NCBI RefSeq assembly: GCF_002025255.2
Contig: NZ_CP054587.1
Span: 310,001 to 374,000, forward strand
Direction: 5' to 3'
Length of the DNA stretch: 64,000 nucleotides
Source of the DNA: Halolamina sp. CBA1230
GTDB taxonomy: Archaea > Halobacteriota > Halobacteria > Halobacteriales > Haloferacaceae
Shown piece by piece: positions 16,822-25,744 of this stretch. Position 1 is the first letter of the stretch, and each line of letters starts with the position of its first letter. The translations under genes were made by a program, and so were the position numbers. Below the pieces are notes generated by a model. The model saw only the letters and a program-made list of their open reading frames with translations. It did not search any database and had not been told where the DNA came from.

Positions 16822-18087
16822 ATGGACATGACCGAGGGGACGAGCAGGCTCCGGGTACGTGCGCTCGTGGCGTCGTGGTTCGCCGTGTTGGCCGCCGTAC
16901 TGGTCGCGCTCGCGGTCGTCGGCGGTGCCGCGGCGTACACCGCCCACGTCGACCCGGGGACCGAGACCGAGCAGGTCGAGCGGACCCACTGGCGGGCCGA
17001 CGGGGCGTTCCACCACAGCGCCGAGGTGACCCGCGAGAACCCCGTGTTCCCGGTCGGGTCGACGCTCTCGAACCGTTCGACGTACTACGCCGAGCCGGCG
17101 CCGGTGCTGGACGGCCAGTTCGTGCTGACGTACACGGGGGCTGACGCCGAGCCGGCGGCGGTCGACCTCGACGCCGCGCTGGTGATCCAGTCGAGCGCCG
17201 ACGGCGAGGTGTTCTGGTCCGACCGGCGTTCGCTCGACACAGTCAGCGCCGAGTCGGTCGCGCCAGGGGAGTCGGCCCGGATCGAGTTCTCGCTGAACAC
17301 GACCGAGGTGGCCGACAGACAGTCGTCGATCCAGGAGAGCCTCGGCGACACCGGCGGGGAGCTCTCGACGTTCGTGGCGGTGACCGGGACGGTCGCCGGG
17401 AGCGTGGACGGCCAGCCGACCGAGCGCTCGTTCACCCACCGGCTCCCGATCACCGTCGGCGGGTCAACGTACACTGTCGGCCCCGAGGAGGCGGGGAGCG
17501 AGCCGGTGACGACGACGCGGACGGTCACAACGCCCCGGGAGTACGGCCCGTTCTGGTCGATCGGCGGGCCGCTGCTGGCGCTGCTGGGGGTGAGCGGGCT
17601 CGCGGCGCTGGTCGTCGGCCGCCGGCGGAACGGGTTCGCCCTCTCCGAGGCCGAGCGCGACCTGCTCGATTTCCGCGAGGAGCGCGCGGAGTTCGACGAG
17701 TGGGTCGTTCGGGCCCGGCTCTCGACCGAGTTCGACGACCGGGCCCGCGCGGACGCGGAGTCGCTCGGTGACGTCGTCGACTTCGCGATCGACGCGGACA
17801 CCGGCGTGATCGAGGACCCCGACACGGGGCTGTTCTACGCGGTCGCCGAGGAGCTGGTCGTGGTGTACGAACCCCCGGCGCTCGCCCGGCAGGAACTGCG
17901 CGCGGACGACGATGACGAGACGGCGGCGTTCCTCGGCGACGGCGTGACGATGGCCGACGAGGGGGATGGCGACGGCGAAGCGGCTAACGGCGAGGCGGCT
18001 GACGGGGCGCCGACGGACGAGCAGGACGAGGACGAGCGCTCGGCCGGGGCGGAGTCACCGCCGCCCCACCAGTCGTCCGAGGAGTGA
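16822..18087 (+). CDS. DUF5305-family membrane protein
   Basis: 421 residues. An N-terminal helix (residues ~15-38) leads to a ~200-residue outside domain beginning THWRADGAFHHSAEVTRENPVFP, the hallmark of DUF5305. A second helix (GGPLLALLGVSGLAALVVG) is followed by a cytoplasmic region (SEAERDLLDFREERAEFDEW) and a long acidic Asp/Glu/Ala tail. In haloarchaea this family sits next to SipW-like signal peptidases, as it does here 49 bases downstream. Function unknown; a partner or scaffold for the peptidase is plausible. The start ATG 16822 is preferred; a second ATG lies two codons later. Confidence 0.85.
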   Translation: MDMTEGTSRLRVRALVASWFAVLAAVLVALAVVGGAAAYTAHVDPGTETEQVERTHWRADGAFHHSAEVTRENPVFPVGSTLSNRSTYYAEPAPVLDGQFVLTYTGADAEPAAVDLDAALVIQSSADGEVFWSDRRSLDTVSAESVAPGESARIEFSLNTTEVADRQSSIQESLGDTGGELSTFVAVTGTVAGSVDGQPTERSFTHRLPITVGGSTYTVGPEEAGSEPVTTTRTVTTPREYGPFWSIGGPLLALLGVSGLAALVVGRRRNGFALSEAERDLLDFREERAEFDEWVVRARLSTEFDDRARADAESLGDVVDFAIDADTGVIEDPDTGLFYAVAEELVVVYEPPALARQELRADDDDETAAFLGDGVTMADEGDGDGEAANGEAADGAPTDEQDEDERSAGAESPPPHQSSEE

Positions 18088-18106
18088 GGGGACTGACCGA
18101 ACCGTG

Positions 18107-18427
18107 CTACTCCGCGACGAACCGCGTCTCCTCCTCCATGTACAGCACTTCGCCGGCGTCCTGATCCGAGAACTCCTCGGCGTCGGCCAGCAGCGCCTCG
18201 CCGGCCTCGGAGTCGAACGCGGCGCCGAGAGTTTCCATGTCCTCGAAGTACACCTCCGCGACGCCGTCGTAGACGCTCTGTTCCGGATCGGTGGGGTGGG
18301 AGGTGACGTAGCGCTCGACGCCCGGCAGCTCCTCGACCAGCGGGACGTGTTCCTCCTCCCAGTGGGTCAGGAACTCCTCGTAGCTGAGTGACGCCTTCCG
18401 CACCAGCAGCACGACCATCTTGACCAT
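18107..18427 (-). CDS. EthD-family protein
   Basis: 106 residues forming a ferredoxin-like alpha/beta dimeric barrel. The family signature is near the start: KMVVLLVRKASLSYEEFLTH followed by WEEEHVPLVEELPGVERYV. EthD relatives occur in ether and aromatic degradation and in several oxygenase-like small enzymes, but many have no known activity. It is convergent with the DUF5305 gene and not in an operon, so no pathway is suggested. Confidence 0.88.
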   Translation of the reverse strand: MVKMVVLLVRKASLSYEEFLTHWEEEHVPLVEELPGVERYVTSHPTDPEQSVYDGVAEVYFEDMETLGAAFDSEAGEALLADAEEFSDQDAGEVLYMEEETRFVAE

Positions 18428-18553
18428 GCGCCGCAGTGTGACTGGCGCCGCCTTCGATCTGTCGGTTCCGAGACCGATCCCGTCGCCTTCGGTCGATCGT
18501 TACCGGAGCCCGACCTTTCAAGTAGCTCCGCGTCAGTTGTTGACACACTCAAA

Positions 18554-19462
18554 ATGCCCGCTTCGTACGGTCTCGCGCCGGAGGTAGAGGGTGAAGTAGC
18601 GGCCTGCAGCGGCGCGTTCGGCTGTGCCGAGGCGCTCGCGGGCTCGATCGTCGCGCTCGTGCTGTGGGCCGGGCTCTCGACCGGCCTGCTGTTCGCCCCG
18701 CGGGCGAACGTGCGGGCGGCCCGGGAGGCGATCCGCGCGGAGTACGAGGCGATCACCGCCGAGCAGGACGCGCTGTCGGCGTTCGCGTCGCGGGTGAAAC
18801 AGCTCTCCGCGGCCGGGCCGACCTCGACCGTCGAGGGCGGCGGGGTCGGCGTCGTCGGCGCGACGAAGGGCGGCTCCGGCGGAATGGCGCAGGTGCGGGA
18901 GGCGTACCGCGAGACGGTGATGGACGTCGACCACTACGAGCGCGACTACGGGGAGTCGTTGCCGGTCAGCCTCGCCAAGGAGTTCGGCGACGGCGTCGCC
19001 GGCGCGGTGCTGGCCAACGACACGCTCTCCCCCCAGGTCAAGCGCGCGGTGATCGCGAGCGTCGACGAGGGCCACACCCGGCGGGAGCGGTATCTCGATA
19101 CGCTCGACACCGAGGCCGAGCGCCTCGCGGAGGCGGGCGAGGTGCTCGAAAGCGCCGCGTCACGCTCCGAGGCGGTCGACGGCGACCGACTCCGTCGGCG
19201 GTCCTTCGAGGAGCTGCAGGAGCGCTACGAGCGACTGGACGCGGAGCGTGACTCGCTGGAGGCGACGCTCGAACGCCGGCAGGAGCAGATCCAGGAGGGC
19301 GTGACGTTCGGCTGGCAGCGCCGCGACAGCGAGTCGGTGTACCGCTACCTCTACCGCGATGTCGACGCCACCTACCCCGTGCTCGCCGACGGCACGCGCG
19401 TGCTGGCGCGGATGGACGAGGTCGAGAGCCGCCTCACGACCGCGCTGACCGCGCGGGTCTGA
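18554..19462 (+). CDS. membrane-anchored coiled-coil protein (haloarchaeal DUF7260-like)
   Basis: 302 residues. One hydrophobic helix near residues 30-55 (AGSIVALVLWAGLSTGLLFA) is followed by a long, mostly helical cytoplasmic part with heptad-like charge patterns (ANVRAAREAIRAEYEAITAE, LQERYERLDAERDSLEATLE). A central SRVKQLSAAGP stretch and the later YRDTVMDVDHYERDYGES-like segment match a haloarchaea-restricted family I know only as a DUF. ATG 18554 lies ~33 bases below TTTCAAGTAG. The ending VLARMDEVESRLTTALTARV is amphipathic. Function unknown. Confidence 0.72.
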   Translation: MPASYGLAPEVEGEVAACSGAFGCAEALAGSIVALVLWAGLSTGLLFAPRANVRAAREAIRAEYEAITAEQDALSAFASRVKQLSAAGPTSTVEGGGVGVVGATKGGSGGMAQVREAYRETVMDVDHYERDYGESLPVSLAKEFGDGVAGAVLANDTLSPQVKRAVIASVDEGHTRRERYLDTLDTEAERLAEAGEVLESAASRSEAVDGDRLRRRSFEELQERYERLDAERDSLEATLERRQEQIQEGVTFGWQRRDSESVYRYLYRDVDATYPVLADGTRVLARMDEVESRLTTALTARV

Positions 19463-19509
19463 GCGGCGGTCGGCAGCAGACCCAAGTTTTCCGGGGGCCA
19501 ACGACGCCC

Positions 19510-20436
19510 ATGGTCTCGCGCCGTCAGTCCCTCCAGCTCGCCGGCTCCGCGGTGCTCGCCGCCCTCGCCGGCTGTTCGACCGACTTGACCGCGACGGACG
19601 GCCCGGAACGTTCCCTCCGTGTCGACCGTCTCGGCGACGATCCGGTCGAGTACGCGCTGTACGAGCCACCGAGCGACGAGCTGTTCGGCGGGCCCGCACG
19701 GGCCGCTCTCGACGAAATCCTGCCGGACGGTCGGTACAGTAGCTACGGGTACGTCCCCCTCGGAGACGGCGAGTACGTGGAACACGAGGGGACGTACTAC
19801 CGGACCGAACAGTTCGTCAGCGGCCGTGCGGAGCTGCGCCGTCCGGTCGTCCGAGTGGAGCCGATAGACGAGGAGACTGCCCCCGACGACGCGGTCCCGA
19901 TCACTGCGCTCCAGACGCCCAGCGCCAGGCCGCTGAAGATCCTCCAGTCCCACGAGATCACCAACGGCGACTCGACCACCACCGACCTGCTCCGTGGCGA
20001 CAGCTACGTGATGACGCGGCCGGCCGAACGGGAGAGCCGCCTCGCAGCCGGCGATCTCGACGGCCGAGTCGTCACGCGGACGGGCAGAGGGGAGCGGGCG
20101 TACCGCGTCGAGGTGCGAACCGAGCAGGTGCCGCTGACCGAACACACCGTCCTCGCGGTCGACGTCGCCGACTCCCGGGAGGCGTTCCGAGCGGTCGTGC
20201 TCGGCGCGGAAGCTCACGCGGTTCTCGACGCCGACGACCTCCCGTCGGCCGCGGGGGACGTACTGGACGACGCGATCGGACGGGACGCCTACCGGGAGAC
20301 CGGAGCGCCATCCGAGGCGTTCGAGACGCTGCTCGAACGGCTGGGTTTCGACGTCGACGAGTCCGCCAACGGCCATCTCCTGTGGTACGTCAACAGCCTC
20401 TTTCGGGCGGCGTACTACGTCGACCGGGACGGCTGA
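19510..20436 (+). CDS. Tat-type lipoprotein, unknown function
   Basis: 308 residues. The N-terminus SRRQSLQLAGSAVLAALAGC has a twin-arginine pair and a lipobox, so the mature protein should be tethered outside the cell membrane. The remainder is acidic, soluble, and has no domain I recognise; YALYEPPSDELFGGPARAAL and the C-terminal LLERLGFDVDESANGHLLWY look like conserved blocks. A CCCAAGTTTTCC element ~25 bases upstream suggests a leaderless transcript. It is isolated between the coiled-coil gene and the long tfb leader region. Confidence 0.7.
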   Translation: MVSRRQSLQLAGSAVLAALAGCSTDLTATDGPERSLRVDRLGDDPVEYALYEPPSDELFGGPARAALDEILPDGRYSSYGYVPLGDGEYVEHEGTYYRTEQFVSGRAELRRPVVRVEPIDEETAPDDAVPITALQTPSARPLKILQSHEITNGDSTTTDLLRGDSYVMTRPAERESRLAAGDLDGRVVTRTGRGERAYRVEVRTEQVPLTEHTVLAVDVADSREAFRAVVLGAEAHAVLDADDLPSAAGDVLDDAIGRDAYRETGAPSEAFETLLERLGFDVDESANGHLLWYVNSLFRAAYYVDRDG

Positions 20437-20774
20437 ACCACGTCACCCGGCCACCCCTTTCCGGACTGCCAGGCGAACTCGCCGGGCGAGATGGTTCCGG
20501 CTGGAGCGGTGATCGGCCGTTCCCACGAGCGAAACGCTCAATAAAGGGCCCCGATCGATCGCGACGAAACCCTCAAGTAGCCGTCGACGCCCATCTGCGG
20601 CGTTCTACCGACATCCGGGGATTCGGAGCAATTCGACTGTCTCAGCGGTTCTTCCTGATTCCTCTCCGTCCCTTCCGTCGGGAAATCAGCCGGCAGAGTT
20701 AAGTACTACGGCACGCTACCCGAACGTGAGACGACTGCAGTCCAGACGCATCTGTCTCTCCCCACCCACACCCA
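20437..20774 (+). promoter_or_regulatory. 338-bp region upstream of tfb; TATA element near its end
   Basis: No credible gene. GTTAAGTAC at about 20698-20706 is a good TATA candidate and would give tfb a leader of roughly 45 bases, longer than for most genes here. A second TATA-like CCCTCAAGTAG lies near 20570, so the region could carry two promoters or a small non-coding transcript. Only sequence resemblance supports this. Confidence 0.45.
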
Positions 20775-21758
20775 ATGAGCGACAAAGTACAAGCGTACAC
20801 CAGTGAGCGTGCCGAGGCCGCAGAGAGCGAGGAACAGACCGAGGAGGAGTCCGTCGACGAGCTTCAGTGTCCCGAGTGCGGCGGCAGCCTCGCGACCGAC
20901 ACCGAACACGGCGAGACGGTCTGTCAGGACTGTGGTCTCGTGGTCGACGAGGACAGCATCGACCACGGCCCCGAGTGGCGCGCGTTCGACTCCCGCGAGA
21001 AAGACGAGAAGTCCCGCGTCGGCGCCCCGACGACGAACATGATGCACGACAAGGGGCTGTCGACCAACATCGGCTGGCAGGACAAGGACGCCTACGGCAA
21101 CCAGCTGTCGGCCAGCCAGCGACAGAAGATGCAGCGGCTCCGGACCTGGAACGAGCGGTTCCGGACACGAGACTCCAAGGAGCGGAACCTCAAGCAGGCC
21201 CTCGGTGAGATCGACCGCATGGCCTCCGCGCTCGGCCTCCCGGAGAACGTCCGGGAGACCGCCTCCGTCATCTACCGACGCGCGCTCTCGGAGGACCTCC
21301 TGCCGGGACGCTCGATCGAGGGCGTCTCGACGGCCAGCCTCTACGCCGCCGCCCGGAAGGCCGGCACCCCGCGCAGCCTCGACGAGATTTCGGCCGTCTC
21401 CCGGGTCGAGAAGGACGAGATCGCCCGGACGTACCGCTACGTCGTCCGCGAGCTCAAGCTGGAGATCCAGCCCGCCGACCCCGAGCAGTACGTCCCCCGG
21501 TTCGCCAGCGACCTCGGCCTCTCCGACGAGGCCGAGCGCCGCGCGCGCCAGCTGCTCCAGACCGCGAAGGAGCAGGAAGTCCACTCGGGCAAGTCGCCGG
21601 TCGGCCTCGCGGCCGCCGCCGTCTACGCCGCCTCGCTGCTCACCAACGAGAAGGTGACCCAGTCCGAGGTCAGCGAGGTCGCCAACATCAGCGAGGTCAC
21701 GATCCGCAACCGCTACCACGAGCTGCTGGAGGCCGAGGAGAGCATCCACATGCCCTGA
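20775..21758 (+). CDS. tfb: transcription initiation factor TFB (TFIIB family)
   Basis: 327 residues. It bridges TBP-TATA DNA and RNA polymerase. The N-terminal zinc ribbon has Cys32, Cys35, Cys50 and Cys53 (CPECGG, CQDCGL), followed by the B-finger/reader region (PEWRAFDSREKDEKSRVGAP). Two cyclin-like repeats follow (about 125-215 and 225-320), the second ending in a helix-turn-helix (VSEVANISEVTIRNRYHEL). The acidic N-terminal ~30 residues are typical of haloarchaeal TFBs, which occur in several copies per genome and tune promoter choice. Which paralogue this is cannot be told. Confidence 0.97.
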   Translation: MSDKVQAYTSERAEAAESEEQTEEESVDELQCPECGGSLATDTEHGETVCQDCGLVVDEDSIDHGPEWRAFDSREKDEKSRVGAPTTNMMHDKGLSTNIGWQDKDAYGNQLSASQRQKMQRLRTWNERFRTRDSKERNLKQALGEIDRMASALGLPENVRETASVIYRRALSEDLLPGRSIEGVSTASLYAAARKAGTPRSLDEISAVSRVEKDEIARTYRYVVRELKLEIQPADPEQYVPRFASDLGLSDEAERRARQLLQTAKEQEVHSGKSPVGLAAAAVYAASLLTNEKVTQSEVSEVANISEVTIRNRYHELLEAEESIHMP

Positions 21759-21857
21759 GACGGGTTGGGAGGTTCCGCCGACTGATCGACTCGTTTTCCG
21801 CCGATCGCTCGTGTTCGAGCAGCGGCGCGTCTCACGGCCGCCGTGGCACACTGGCGC

Positions 21858-22145
21858 TCAGACCCAGTCCCGAACGGGCTGAATGACGCCGAGCGTCGAG
21901 GCGACGACGTAGAGCCCGATCGCGACCATCCAGACGCCGGCCGCGAGAACCGGGACCGAGAACCCCTGTTCGGTGGCCGTCCGGAGGAGGACGCTGGCGC
22001 CGGCGAGCAGGACTGCGCCACCGATGGTGACGAGTGCGATCGTCCCGACGGCGTCGAGGATCGCGTCCTGGACCGCCTGGCGGACCGTCCGGTAGAGCGC
22101 CTCTTGATCGAAGTCGGGCTGTTCGTTGTCGTGGTCGGAGGGCAT
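21858..22145 (-). CDS. small two-helix membrane protein
   Basis: 95 residues from ATG 22145. The hydrophilic N-terminus (DFDQEALYRTVRQAVQDAIL) is probably an amphipathic helix. Two membrane helices follow, AVGTIALVTIGGAVLLAGAS and FSVPVLAAGVWMVAIGLYVV. CGCTTAACAACG 27 bases upstream supports this start; the longer frame upstream is part of the repeat region. Haloarchaea-type hypothetical; no function. Confidence 0.68.
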   Translation of the reverse strand: MPSDHDNEQPDFDQEALYRTVRQAVQDAILDAVGTIALVTIGGAVLLAGASVLLRTATEQGFSVPVLAAGVWMVAIGLYVVASTLGVIQPVRDWV

Positions 22146-22247
22146 GGGCGGTGGGTCGGTCGCTTCGTTGTTAAGCGTACGTCCCGGGTTTTGTTCGTTG
22201 TGTCTTGGGGATCGGTTGTATCGTGGATCGACGACGGCGGTAACTGC

Positions 22248-22281
22248 AACAGCAGTCTCGATTGTTGGCCACTTGCGTTCG
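22248..22281 (+). repeat. solo half-site resembling an end of the 360-bp TIR element
   Basis: AACAGCAGTCTCGA followed by TTGTTGGCCACTTGCG is a direct, imperfect copy of the left terminal repeat that begins 73 bases further on (AACAGCAGTCTCGAAGCATG, then ACCACTTGTG). It may be a remnant of a second, nested or deleted element. Confidence 0.55.
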
Positions 22282-22314
22282 TCCGTGGCAGGAGTCGTCG
22301 ACGATGACGGCGGC

Positions 22315-22673
22315 AACCGCAACAGCAGTCTCGAAGCATGACCACTTGTGACTGCGAGGCGCCGGACACGGGGTCCGTCATCAGAAATCGGAGATTTCTG
22401 ATTGGCAGACGAGAGCCTGCGGCTCTCGTCAACGGCGCAGCGCCGAGTCCCCACCCCTCCCCCCGCGCTCGCCGACCGCTGGCGAGCGCGAGGCGTCCAC
22501 CGCCACCGCACCGCGCTGCGGTGGCGCGCGACGTGAGCGCGTCCCTGCGCGAACGAGCGTGCGAGGGACGACTGACCGAACGAAGTGAAGGAAGGAGTCG
22601 GTTGGGGAGGTGTGAGGGCCGTGCTGGGCGGTGCGGTCGCAAGTAGTCTAGCATCGAGATGCTGTGCTGTCGT
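22315..22673 (-). repeat. ~360-bp non-coding element A with terminal inverted repeats
   Basis: Ends in an imperfect ~35-bp inverted repeat: left AACCGCAACAGCAGTCTCGA to ACCACTTGT, right GCAAGTAGTCTAGCATCGAG to GCTGTCGTCG. Between lie several stacked palindromes: TCAGAAATC/GATTTCTGA at 22380-22400, ACGAGAGCC/GGCTCTCGT at 22409-22429, GCGCTCGCC/GGCGAGCGC near 22465-22490 and CGCCACCGCA/TGCGGTGGCG near 22500-22525. A related copy in the opposite orientation is at 27115-27474. No transposase frame is present. It occupies the divergent gap between the small membrane gene and the acyl-CoA dehydrogenase gene. Confidence 0.75.
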
Positions 22674-22897
22674 CGTCACAGAACCAATGACTCTCATCGC
22701 AGTCGGTCAACAGCGCCCACCTCGTCGAGCGTGACGGCGTAGTGCTCGGCAGCGTGGACGTAGACGCTGGCGACGTTCCGCGAACTCCCGCTCTACTGGG
22801 TCCACACGAAACAGCCCCTCGTGTGTTCGGACGACGGCACGGCACCATCGACGACGGACCGGCGGGGTTTTTGCCCGCCTCGCCCCAACGGCCGCGC

Positions 22898-24058
22898 ATG
22901 AGCGAGGAGGGTCTACTCGATATCGTCGACAGCGAGGAACACCGGATGATCCGCGACACGGTCCGGGAGTTCTGTGAAGCGGAGATCGAACCCATCGCAC
23001 AGGAGATCGAGAACGAGCACCGCTTCCCCGAGGAGATCTTCGACCAGCTGGGCGACCTGGACATGATGGGCGTCCCCGTCTCGATGGAGTACGGCGGCCT
23101 CGGCGGCGACCAGCTCATGTACTCCCTCGTCACCGAAGAACTCGGCCGCGTCTCCGGCGGCATCGGGCTCTCCTACGCCGCGCACGTCTCGCTAGGCTCG
23201 AAACCGATCGAGCTGTTCGGCACCGAGGCACAGAAGGAGGAGTGGCTGGAACCGCTCGCGAGCGGCGAGGGGCTGGGCGCGTGGGCGCTCACCGAACCCG
23301 GCAGCGGCTCCGACGCCTCGGACATGGACACGATGGCCGAGAAAGAGGGCGACGAGTACGTCCTGAACGGGACGAAGCAGTTCATCACCAACGCCAACGT
23401 CGCCAACAGCGTGCTCGTGAAGGCGGTCACCGACCCTGACGCGGGGTACGACGGCATCTCGACGTTCATCGTCGACCCCGAGAACGACGACGGGTTCGAG
23501 GTCACGACCGTCTGGGACAAGATGGGGCTGAACTGCTCGCCCACCTGTGAGATCCAACTGGACGACGTGCGCATTCCGGAGGACCGCCTGCTCGGCGAGG
23601 AGGGCGAGGGCTGGGAGCAGACGAAGAAAACCCTCGACGGCGGTCGGATCTCCATCGCCGCGCTGTCGACGGGGCTCGCCCAGGGCGCCTACGAGGCCGC
23701 GCGGGACTACTCCACCGAGCGCGAACAGTTCGGCCAGCCAATCTCGGAGTTCGACGCGATCCGGGACAAGGTCGTGGATATGCACCGCAAGATCGAGCGC
23801 GCTCGCCTGCTGACCCACAAGGCGGCGTGGACGTACGATCAGGGCGAGGAAGTCACCCGGGAGTCCGCGCTCGCAAAACTCGACGCCAGCGAGGCGGCCC
23901 GCGAGGTCGCCGAGGAGTCGGTCCAGACCCTCGGCGGCTACGGCTACACCGAGGACTTCGCGCCACAGCGCTTCTACCGCGACGCGAAGCTGATGGAGAT
24001 CGGCGAGGGGACCAGCGAGATCCAGCACCTCGTGATCGGCCGCGAGATCGGTCTGTAA
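22898..24058 (+). CDS. acyl-CoA dehydrogenase
   Basis: 386 residues with the standard all-alpha, beta, all-alpha layout. FAD/substrate landmarks: LTEPGSGSDASD (the TEPxAGSD-type loop), FITNANVANS, RYGxxR-like STEREQFGQPISEFDAI, TLGGYGYTEDF and YRDAKLMEIGEGTSEIQ, where the Glu of EGT is the expected catalytic base. It oxidises acyl-CoA to enoyl-CoA, passing electrons to ETF, in fatty or branched-chain acid breakdown. ATG 22898 is 27 bases from GGTTTTTGCC; the earlier in-frame region lies in the repeat zone. It converges on the MFS gene with an 8-base gap. Confidence 0.95.
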   Translation: MSEEGLLDIVDSEEHRMIRDTVREFCEAEIEPIAQEIENEHRFPEEIFDQLGDLDMMGVPVSMEYGGLGGDQLMYSLVTEELGRVSGGIGLSYAAHVSLGSKPIELFGTEAQKEEWLEPLASGEGLGAWALTEPGSGSDASDMDTMAEKEGDEYVLNGTKQFITNANVANSVLVKAVTDPDAGYDGISTFIVDPENDDGFEVTTVWDKMGLNCSPTCEIQLDDVRIPEDRLLGEEGEGWEQTKKTLDGGRISIAALSTGLAQGAYEAARDYSTEREQFGQPISEFDAIRDKVVDMHRKIERARLLTHKAAWTYDQGEEVTRESALAKLDASEAAREVAEESVQTLGGYGYTEDFAPQRFYRDAKLMEIGEGTSEIQHLVIGREIGL

Positions 24059-24066
24059 GCGGACGA

Positions 24067-25365
24067 TCAGGGACGCCCTCGTGTCGGGCGGATCGCGACC
24101 GCGGCGACGCCACAGCCGACGAGCACGGTCGCGGCCGCGAGGCCGAACGTCACGACCGGGTTCGTCGCCGCGGCGACGGCGCCGCCGACCGCGTTCCCGA
24201 CGCCAGCGCCGACTCCCGTGAGCGCGACGACCAGCCCCAGCGCCTCGCCGCGGAAGCGGTCGTCGGCGAGGCGGGCGACGATGCCGGTGGTCGTGACCGC
24301 GACGACCGCCCACGTCACGCCGATCGCGGCGAGCGCCCCGCCGATCAGGAACCGGCTCGCTAAAAAGGCCGTCACCACGAACAGCGCCGCACGGACGATC
24401 AGCGCGCCGAACTGGAGGTTCGCGGCCCGGTAGCGCTCCATCAGCCGACCGACGGGATCGTAGCAGACGGTCGCCCCTAGCGTGTTCGCGAGGAAGCAGA
24501 GGAACACGATTCCGTCGCCGAACCCGATCTCGGTGAGGTGGGCGGGCATCGGCCCCCAGAACACCGCAAAGCCCGCCGAGAACAGCGCCGTTCCGGCGAG
24601 GTAGCCGAGCAGGGGTCGCCCGAAGCGCTCCGAGAGTCGTCCCGACCGAAGCGAGCGCAGCGCCCAGTAAACCCGACTCGGGCCGTAGGGGATGCCACGG
24701 AGGAACCGGTCGCCGCGCCAACCCTCCCGCGACAGCGAACGGTAGCGACGCAGGAACCGCTCGTCCGAGGTGTGGGCGGCGTCGGGGTAGAACCGAACGA
24801 ACAGCACCGTCGCCAGCACGGCGAGCAGTCCGAAGCCAGTCAGGAGGGTCCGCTGCGCCGAGATCGGTGTGTAGCCGAGTCGCGGCGCGGCGGCGGTCCA
24901 GACGGTGCCGACGAGCAGCCCCGCCAGCCAGCCCCAGCCCTGGAGCGCGTTCAGGCGGGCGATCCGGCCGTCCCACGCCGACTGCTCGAACCCCTCGACG
25001 ACGACGAGGTTGAGCACCGGCGAGGCGGCGGTGACGGCGAACCAGAGCGCGGCGTTGGCGACGACCAGCGCGATCGTGCTCCGGAGCATCGGCGAGGCCA
25101 GCAGCACCGCCGCCGTCGCGATCAGCGCGAACAGCACGAACGGCCGCCGGCGGTTCGCTCGCCCAGCGATCCGTCCCCAGACGATCGCGCCCGGGACGCC
25201 GGCAAACGCGGCTGTCGACGCCATCAGGCCGACGAGGAAGGCGCCAGCGTCCAGACTCAGCGCGTACAGCGGGAGCAGCACCGACGACCCGCCGACGGCG
25301 GCGTATCCGACGGCCCACGCCCGGAGCCAGCGGTCGTCTCCCGGCGTGTCGGTGACGAACTCCAC
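24067..25365 (-). CDS. MFS transporter
   Basis: 432 residues with about 12 membrane helices. The helix 2-3 loop GRIAGRANRRRPF matches the major facilitator motif A (GxLaDrxGrrxxl), and FVLFALIATAAVLLASPML follows. A cytoplasmic loop of ~60 residues (DERFLRRYRSLSREGWRGDR) separates the two halves. The start is set at GTG 25365 because the frame above it would run into the gatC start; CGTCTTTGCC lies 28 bases upstream. Divergent from gatC. Transported compound unknown. Confidence 0.85.
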   Translation of the reverse strand: MEFVTDTPGDDRWLRAWAVGYAAVGGSSVLLPLYALSLDAGAFLVGLMASTAAFAGVPGAIVWGRIAGRANRRRPFVLFALIATAAVLLASPMLRSTIALVVANAALWFAVTAASPVLNLVVVEGFEQSAWDGRIARLNALQGWGWLAGLLVGTVWTAAAPRLGYTPISAQRTLLTGFGLLAVLATVLFVRFYPDAAHTSDERFLRRYRSLSREGWRGDRFLRGIPYGPSRVYWALRSLRSGRLSERFGRPLLGYLAGTALFSAGFAVFWGPMPAHLTEIGFGDGIVFLCFLANTLGATVCYDPVGRLMERYRAANLQFGALIVRAALFVVTAFLASRFLIGGALAAIGVTWAVVAVTTTGIVARLADDRFRGEALGLVVALTGVGAGVGNAVGGAVAAATNPVVTFGLAAATVLVGCGVAAVAIRPTRGRP

Positions 25366-25456
25366 ACCGATCCCCTCGATCGGTTCCGGCAAAGACGTTC
25401 CGGCAGCGTCGCGGCCCACCGAAACCCTTACTCCCGGTCCGCGGCGACCGAACGGT

Positions 25457-25744
25457 ATGAGCGACGGAGACGAGCCGGCAGTCACCAGCGAGGAGGTCCG
25501 GCGGGTGGCGGACCTCGCGCGGGTGGATCTGACCGACGAGGAGGTCGAGCAGTTCGCCGAGCAGTTCGAGGCGGTGCTCGCGGACTTCGAGACGCTGGAC
25601 GAGGTGCCCGAAGTCGAGAGCGAACCCGACCTCGTGAACGTGATGCGGGCCGACGAGATCGAGGAGGGGCTCAGCCAGGAGGAGGCGCTCCGGAACGCCA
25701 GCGAGACGGAGGACGGCTACTTCAAGGGCCCACGGGTGTCGTGA
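25457..25744 (+). CDS. gatC: Asp/Glu-tRNA amidotransferase subunit C
   Basis: 95 residues. The small GatC subunit wraps GatA and stabilises the GatCAB complex that converts misacylated Asp-tRNA(Asn) or Glu-tRNA(Gln) to the amide. The family pattern is clear: TSEEVRRVADLARVDLTDEE, VEQFAEQFEAVLADFETLDE, then VMRADEIEEGLSQEEAL and the conserved ending DGYFKGPRV. ATG 25457 is 27 bases from ACCCTTACTC. The stop shares a base with the gatA ATG (TGATG). gatB is not in the window. Confidence 0.95.
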   Translation: MSDGDEPAVTSEEVRRVADLARVDLTDEEVEQFAEQFEAVLADFETLDEVPEVESEPDLVNVMRADEIEEGLSQEEALRNASETEDGYFKGPRVS

